A stretch of 64,000 bases of DNA. It comes from Microbacterium sp. Se63.02b (GTDB lineage Bacteria > Actinomycetota > Actinomycetes > Actinomycetales > Microbacteriaceae). A program made the translations under genes and the position numbers. The notes beneath the pieces are model-generated. The model searched no databases and was not told the DNA's origin. It saw only the letters and a program-made list of their open reading frames with translations. This document shows, one piece after another, positions 59,165-64,000 of this stretch. Positions within the stretch are counted from its first letter, which is position 1; the number at the start of each line of letters is the position of its first letter. Location: positions 1,674,001 through 1,738,000 of the forward strand of contig NZ_CP050453.1 of the NCBI RefSeq assembly GCF_014171575.1, read 5' to 3'.

Positions 59165-59200
59165 CACCGAGCGGTCAGTCCAGCACCGAGTGGTCAGTCC
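59165..59200. repeat. Tandem 17-bp repeat at the murE 3' end
   Basis: CACCGAGCGGTCAGTCC (59165-59181) and CACCGAGTGGTCAGTCC (59184-59200) differ at one base and have a 19-nt period. The second copy contains the murE stop codon (TCA on this strand, 59194-59196). The first copy carries the same stop sequence outside the gene. Confidence 0.7.
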
Positions 59201-60814
59201 TCGTCGGGGTAGGGGACGGGCCACTGCGAGTCGGGGACAGGCCAGCCGGCGGCGCGCAGCGCTCTGCGCGCGAGCTCTCGCGCCGAGTACGGCGTGCGCA
59301 TACCGCGGATGTCGCGGTAGTCCTGATGCCCCGGGCCAGCCCAGAGGATCGCGTCGCCGTCGCCGACCAGGCCGACGGCCGTGACGATGGCGTTCTCTGG
59401 AGGCGATGCCTCGTGGATCTCCGCATCCGGTCGTGCCTTGCGCGCGCCCTCGACGAGCGTCGCACGGATCGAAGCCGGGTCTTCGAAGCGCGGGTGGTGG
59501 TCGGTGACGACGAGGATGTCGCTTCCCTCCACCGCGGTGCGTGCCATGTCGAAGCGCTTGCTCGCGTCACGGTCGCCGTCCGCGCCGAACAGCATGAGCA
59601 CCTTGCCCGGGGTGACGCGGCGGACGGCGGCGAGCGTCTTCTCGAACGCGTCGGGCGAGTGGCCGAAGTCGACGAAGACCGCCGGTCCCCGCTCGCCGGA
59701 TACGAGCTGCGTGCGGCCGGGCAGGTAGGCGCGGATGCCGCCGTCACGGGTGAGCGCATCGACGATCCGCGTCCACTCGTAGCCGCCCTCGAGCAGCATC
59801 ACGATCGCGAGTGCCGCGTTGGCGGCCATGTGAGGCCGATCACCGGCACCGTCGTCGTGAGCGATCCCTCCGGGCCGGTCATGGTGAAGGTCGTCCCGGC
59901 GGCGCGCTCGTCGTCGATCACGACGACCCAGTCGGCGGCGGAGGCCGATTCGGGGTCTGCTGCGATCGACGGCGTACCGACGGTAACGACGGGCACCTCG
60001 GCGCGATCGACGACGATCGCTCCGGATGGGGAGTCGAGGCAGATGACGCCGCGCTTCGCACGATCGGGGCGGAACAGCGGCAGCTTCGCCTCGAAGTACT
60101 CTTCCATGTCGGCGTAGTCGTCGAGGTGGTCGTGGCTCAGATTGGTGAAGCCCGCGACGTCGAAGCGGATCCCGTCGACCCGGTGGCGTGACAGCGCCTG
60201 CGCGCTGACCTCGACCGCGACGGCCTCGACCTCGCGCTCGCGCATCAGAGCCAGCAGCGCATGCATTTCTGAGGCCTCGGGCGTCGTCAGACGGGAGACG
60301 ATGACCTCTCCGGCGATGTGCCGTTCGGCGGTGGACGAGAGCCCGGAGACGACGCCGATCTGGTCGAGGATCCCCGCAAGGAGATGGGAGACGCTGGTCT
60401 TGCCGTTGGTGCCCGTGGTCGCGAGCAGCAGGGGAGCGGGTCGTCTGCTCCGGTGCCGTACACCCAGGCGCTCAGGTCGCCGAGCACGCCGCGCGGATCA
60501 TCGACCACGATGATCGGGAGTCCCGTGGGTTCCGCGATCAGCGCCCCCGGCTCATCGGTGATGACAGCGACGGCGCCCTTCTCCGCGGCTGTTCCGGCGA
60601 AGTCCGCGCCGTGGCGGTTGACGCCCTGGATCGCGACGAACGCTTCTCCTGGTCGGAGATCCGCCGTGGCGAGGGTGATCCCGGAGAGCGAGACCCCTTC
60701 GATGTCGCCGCGCACGGCGCGGGCGAAGCGGGAGGCGAGTTCGGACAGCTGACGCCGGGGCGGGTTCGCGGGGCGGAGCACGGGAGGCAGGCTCGGTTGT
60801 TGTTCAATCGACAT
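59194..60814 (-). CDS. murE: UDP-N-acetylmuramoyl-tripeptide synthetase-type Mur ligase, MurE-like (two apparent frameshifts)
   Basis: 540 residues after restoring one base at 60431-60434 and one at 59834-59835. The N-terminal UDP-binding domain contains GITLATADLRPGEAFVA. The ATP loop is TTGTNGKTS. The Mg/carbamate region includes NLSHDHLDDYADMEEY, and the C-terminal ligase domain has VDFGHSPDAFEKTL. The substrate motif, DNPR in diaminopimelate-adding enzymes, reads DHHPR here (in VTDHHPRFEDP). It adds the third residue of the peptidoglycan stem peptide; which diamine or amino acid is unclear. It lies outside a division cell-wall cluster, so a second MurE elsewhere cannot be excluded. Confidence 0.87.
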
Positions 60815-60907
60815 GTCGCCTCCATGATCTCACGACGGCCTGCGGAACCTCTCTGCGGCACGACCCCTCGCGCGCCATCGTGCGACGCGCGAGGAGTCGC
60901 GAAGCCG

Positions 60908-61582
60908 TCAGGCGCGGCGTCGGTAGGCGAGCACCGCGACGACGAGTCCGGCGATCCCGGCCGCGAGTCCACCTGCGCCGAGGGCGACGGCCAGCGGATC
61001 GGCAGCGCCCGACGCGGCCGACGTCGCCTCGCCGGACTGCGCATCGTCGTGCTGGCCATGCGCGCCGGAGGCGTCCGCTGAGACGGACACGACCGGGGCG
61101 GGCGCGTCAAGGCTGTGCGGATCCTCGCCGTCCTCGGCCAGCTGGGTCCACTCGGTGGATCCTTCGACGCACTCCTGGACGACGGGGAAGGCGAGCGACT
61201 CCGGTGTGTTCTCATCCACCCCCACAGACATGCTCACCGCTCCGCGGAGCCCATTGGGAACCGGGGTGAGAGCGGTGTAGGTGACGGCGCTGACGAGGCC
61301 GTCATCGCCGCGCTCGACCTGGATGTTCCAATCGCCGTCCATGGTGGGAGCGACGGATGCGAGCCCGTCCGGCATCGTGATGCGCAGGGCGGTGGTGGGC
61401 GAGTCCTCGCAGCCGTGCGAGAACGAGAAGGTGAGAACGCCGTGATCTCCGACAGCGAGTTCGTCGGGGCTGACCCCGACGTGCGCTGAAGCCATCGACG
61501 GGAGGGCGACGGCGAGGATCGCGCCACCGAGGACCCCGGCGACGGAGAGGGCGGTGCGACGGGTACGGGTGTTACGGGACAT
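60908..61582 (-). CDS. ycnI: YcnI-family copper-binding membrane protein (DUF1775)
   Basis: 224 residues. The signal peptide ends in SMASA, so mature His34 (AHVGVSPDEL) becomes residue 1, the ligand of the mononuclear copper site known for YcnI. The DUF1775 domain continues with GVLTFSFSHGCEDSPTT and VTYTALTPVPNGLRG. One membrane anchor (about residues 190-212) and a short basic end follow. ATG 61582 has GGAG upstream; the longer open frame from 61879 lacks support. It probably handles copper outside the membrane with the next gene. Confidence 0.88.
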   Translation of the reverse strand: MSRNTRTRRTALSVAGVLGGAILAVALPSMASAHVGVSPDELAVGDHGVLTFSFSHGCEDSPTTALRITMPDGLASVAPTMDGDWNIQVERGDDGLVSAVTYTALTPVPNGLRGAVSMSVGVDENTPESLAFPVVQECVEGSTEWTQLAEDGEDPHSLDAPAPVVSVSADASGAHGQHDDAQSGEATSAASGAADPLAVALGAGGLAAGIAGLVVAVLAYRRRA

Positions 61583-61689
61583 GAGAAGACTCCAGTTGCT
61601 CGTTGTGCGGGCGCGCCGCGATGGCGCGTTCACGCGAAAAGGGACACCGCCAGGAAGGGGCGGCGGGCTGCGGTGCGACGGATCGAGGA

Positions 61690-62274
61690 TCAGTCGCTGA
61701 CGAGCGCAGGAGGGCCTCGACGCCGTACAGTCGCCGAGACTGCGGTGTCGAGAGGCCGGAGGAGCACCGAGCGCAGGCGCGGGGGCCGCGGGTGCTCCGC
61801 CGGAGCGGCGGCGACGGCACGACGGAACACCGCCTCGACCCAGCGGGCGACGGCACGGACGGTCGTCTCGCCGCGCCACACGAGGAGGACGGTCAATGCC
61901 GCGGCGACAGCATGAGCGAGCAGCATCGTCGCACCGGGCGCTGAGGCGGCCTCGGTCGATCCGAGTGCCGTGAGATCGATGACGTGCGTGTGACCGACGG
62001 TGGTGCGGGTCGAGGCGCCCGTCGGCGACCCGAGCCCCTGGAACAGGACGTGGAAGACGGTCTGCGACAGCACGACCGCGACCGCGACGCGGACCCGTGA
62101 CCGGCGCAGACCCACCAGCACGGCGGAGAGCGGGGTGAGGAGTGTCGCGACGGCGAGGATCAACAGCGGGTGCGGAGCAGCACCCCCACCGAGCGTGTGC
62201 GATACCGCCGCGAGCAGTGTCGCGACCGTGGAGACGACGGCAGCGCGCACGAGTCGCAGTTGCCGGGCATTCAC
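61690..62274 (-). CDS. Multi-pass membrane protein upstream of ycnI
   Basis: 194 residues with about four hydrophobic segments (10-28, 36-54, 62-80, 112-130). Between the third and fourth is a polar loop with HTHVIDL, and SHTLGGGAAPHP lies in the first loop; the His residues could bind metal. The C-terminal ~50 residues are cytoplasmic, Arg-rich. I do not recognise a named family. It starts at a GTG with TAGGCT (62281-62286) ending 6 nt before, and precedes ycnI by 107 nt, so a joint copper role is plausible but inferred. Confidence 0.68.
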   Translation of the reverse strand: MNARQLRLVRAAVVSTVATLLAAVSHTLGGGAAPHPLLILAVATLLTPLSAVLVGLRRSRVRVAVAVVLSQTVFHVLFQGLGSPTGASTRTTVGHTHVIDLTALGSTEAASAPGATMLLAHAVAAALTVLLVWRGETTVRAVARWVEAVFRRAVAAAPAEHPRPPRLRSVLLRPLDTAVSATVRRRGPPALVSD

Positions 62275-62327
62275 GCTGACAGCCTAGCCGCGCCGACAGC
62301 GCCGGGCAGATTCCTAGCTGGGGGCAG

Positions 62328-62333
62328 TAGCGT
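62328..62333 (+). promoter_or_regulatory. -10 box (TAGCGT), leaderless pattern, before rseP
   Basis: TAGCGT ends 6 nt before the rseP GTG at 62340. A divergent TAGGCT box at 62281-62286 on the other strand serves the ycnI-side genes, so this short gap holds two back-to-back promoters. Confidence 0.45.
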
Positions 62334-62339
62334 TGGCAC

Positions 62340-63651
62340 GTGGAATTCCTGCTCTATCTGGGCGGCATCCTCTTCATGCTGATCGGCCTCGGGCTCTCGA
62401 TCGGTCTGCACGAGGTCGGCCATCTCGTCCCCGCGAAGCTCTTCGGCGTGCGCGTCGGCCAGTACATGATCGGGTTCGGGCCCCGCCTGTGGTCGAAGCG
62501 CATCGGTGAGACCGAGTACGGGTTCAAGATGCTTCCGCTCGGGGGCTTCATCTCGATGTCCGGGATGTACCCGCCGTCGAAGAACTCCGGTGCGGCGACG
62601 GGCGTGTTCCGCTCCCTGATCCAGGACGCCCGCTCCGCCAACGACGAGACCATCGCCGAGGGCGCGGAGGACCGTGTCTTCTACCGCCTCCCCGTGTGGA
62701 AGCGCGTCATCGTGATGCTCGGCGGACCGCTGATGAACCTCTTCCTCGCGGTCCTCGTGTTCACCGTGCTCCTCTCCGGAATCGGCTTGCAGCAGGGCAC
62801 GACCACGATCTCCGCGGTGAGCGAGTGCGTGCTGCCGTCCTCGTCCACGGCGACGGAGTGCGCGGCAGACGACCCGGAGTCCCCGGCCGCCGAGGCCGGA
62901 GTGCAGCCGGGAGATGTGCTCGTCGCCGTCGACGGACGCCCGGTGTCGACCTTCGCCGACGCGACCGCGATCATCCAGGCCTCACCCGGGGAGTCGCTCG
63001 ACGTCGTGGTGCGACGCGACGGCAGCGAGGAGTCCTGACCCTGACGCCGATCGCCGCGGAGCGGACGATCACCGACGCCAGCGGCGCGCCGGTGCTGGAT
63101 GAGGCCGGCGCTCCCGTGGTGAAGGAGGTCGGCTATGCGGGCATGTTCTCCCAGATGGGGTATGTGCAGCAGCCGCTTGCCGCCGGGCCCGAGATGGCAG
63201 CGGAGAACGTCGGCCGGGTCGCCTCCTGATCGTCACTCTGCCGGTACGGCTCTGGGACATCGGCGTCTCGCTGGTGACCGGGGGCGAGCGCGACCCCAAC
63301 GGGCCGCTCAGCGTGGTCGGGGTGGGTCGTCTGGCTGGTGAGGTCGCGGCGACCGATGCGCCCATCCTCAACCGGTTCGCGATCCTGTTGGGACTGCTGG
63401 GCTCGTTGAACATCGCCCTCTTCGTGTTCAACCTGATCCCGCTGCTGCCGCTCGACGGCGGTCACGTCGTGGTGGCGCTGTGGGACGGCGTCAAGCGGGC
63501 ATGGGCCAAGCTCTTCCGACGTCCGCCGCCGGCGCCCGTCGACGCCACGAAGCTCGTGCCGCTGACCGTCGTCGTCGCGGTGCTCCTGATCGCGATGGGC
63601 GCGTTGCTCCTGATCGCCGACGTGTTCAACCCGGTGGATCTGCTGGGCTGA
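62340..63651 (+). CDS. rseP: Site-2 (RseP-like) intramembrane metalloprotease (two apparent frameshifts)
   Basis: 437 residues after restoring one base at 63034-63035 and one at 63225-63226. The zinc motif HEVGH (His24, Glu25, His28) is in the first membrane helix. The second conserved region is LLPLDGGHVVVAL near the C-terminus, with the third zinc ligand Asp. A PDZ domain lies between (AGVQPGDVLVAVDGRPV). It cleaves anti-sigma factors or signal remnants within the membrane. GTG start with a -10 box 6 nt upstream. Both breaks are one-base losses in C pairs that should be triplets. Confidence 0.92.
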
Positions 63652-63666
63652 ACGTCCGATGGGCCC

Positions 63667-63999
63667 TCACCCGAGTGCGTGGGCGACCAGACGCTCGAGC
63701 GTCTTTATGCCGTCGCGCGACAGGATCGACTCGAGGTGTCCCTGCACGGACGCGAAGTGCGGACCGCGCAGGGCGTAGACGTCGCCGGACGTCGGGTCCG
63801 CAGAGACCTCCACCGACCCGGTCGCGGTCGTGCCGGGCGTGACCCGGGCGGTGAAGGTGTTGTAGAAGCCGATCGAGGCGTCCTCGCCGAACACCGGCAC
63901 GGACTTCTGCAGGCCCTGGTGCGGGGCGTCGAGAGGTGTCAGCGCGATGTCGAACCCGTCGGCGAGGATCTGGTGACTGAGGCAGACCGCGATCAGAGG
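63667..63999 (-). CDS. PhzE-like anthranilate synthase, glutamine amidotransferase domain (partial)
   Basis: The C-terminal ~110 residues are present; the 5' part lies beyond the window. The class I glutaminase nucleophile is in AVCLSHQ. The domain then shows GFYNTFTARV and PHFASVQGHLESILS, where the catalytic His/Glu lie. This form resembles the fused PhzE-type enzymes (chorismate-binding plus amidotransferase in one chain) rather than TrpG. The synthase half would supply anthranilate or aminodeoxyisochorismate. Its role (tryptophan, folate-related or phenazine-like) needs the missing sequence. Confidence 0.78.
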   Translation of the reverse strand, partial: PLIAVCLSHQILADGFDIALTPLDAPHQGLQKSVPVFGEDASIGFYNTFTARVTPGTTATGSVEVSADPTSGDVYALRGPHFASVQGHLESILSRDGIKTLERLVAHALG

Positions 64000-64000
64000 G

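Noticed and set aside
61583-61879. Extended YcnI start at 61879
   Set aside because: It would bury the signal peptide behind 99 Arg-rich residues; the signal peptide starts at 61582.

Overview
This window is GC-rich, actinobacterial chromosomal DNA. The gene content and order (argS, lysA-hom-thrB-rho-prfA, prmC-sua5-wecA-atpIBEFHAGDC, and a MurE carrying an unusual substrate motif) point to Microbacteriaceae, most likely Microbacterium or a close relative. This identification comes from remembered synteny and protein features, not from a database search. One tRNA gene, tRNA-Arg(CCG), is visible. I saw no rRNA, insertion sequence, prophage or CRISPR array.

Layout. 1-3.8 kb: a copper-type metal-handling block (end of a CopA-like ATPase, a YHS-domain protein, a CopB-like CPH-motif ATPase) and a DUF1269-type protein. 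3.9-13.4 kb: a GntR-controlled sugar operon with a binding protein, two permeases, a NagB-like protein, a sugar kinase, GH4 and GH3; it has no transport ATPase. 13.6-16.4 kb: two lipoproteins, a small membrane protein and CorA. 16.5-21 kb: an oxidoreductase/efflux group (CMD, SDR, DHA2 MFS, AKR) next to an MmyB-type regulator. 21.1-28 kb: tRNA-Arg, an SGNH hydrolase, argS, an LmeA-like protein, a TetR/alpha-beta-hydrolase operon and a YihY-type protein. 28-35 kb: lysA-hom-thrB, rho and prfA. 35-37.7 kb: a holin-like protein, a DHFR-like reductase, and cysK-cysE. 37.8-48 kb: prmC-sua5-wecA and the complete ATP synthase operon. 48-57 kb: yaaA, a Pro-rich membrane protein, an AKR, a PP2C phosphatase with an EccC/FtsK-like tandem ATPase, an asparaginase, OsmC and PlsC. 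57-64 kb: FKBP lipoprotein, dxr, murE, the copper protein YcnI with a membrane partner, rseP, and the end of a PhzE-like anthranilate synthase.

Sequence quality dominates interpretation. I count about 32 single-base indels in 19 genes, including genes expected to be essential (lysA, hom, rho, dxr, murE). About 29 are one-base losses, most of them in or beside short G/C runs. Adding the missing base back restores a full-length family member and an integral codon count each time. I therefore annotate these as intact genes with apparent sequence errors, not as pseudogenes.

How the genes work together. The sugar operon is built from translationally overlapping genes and probably imports an oligosaccharide and hydrolyses it with GH4 and GH3. 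The kinase and NagB-like protein then feed amino-sugar or hexose phosphates into central metabolism. lysA-hom-thrB make lysine, homoserine and phosphohomoserine. prfA, prmC and sua5 serve translation. wecA and murE make envelope polymers. Many genes carry a TANNNT -10 box 6-9 nt before the start codon, which predicts leaderless mRNAs. Two clean palindromes mark likely operators in the AKR/MFS and TetR loci.
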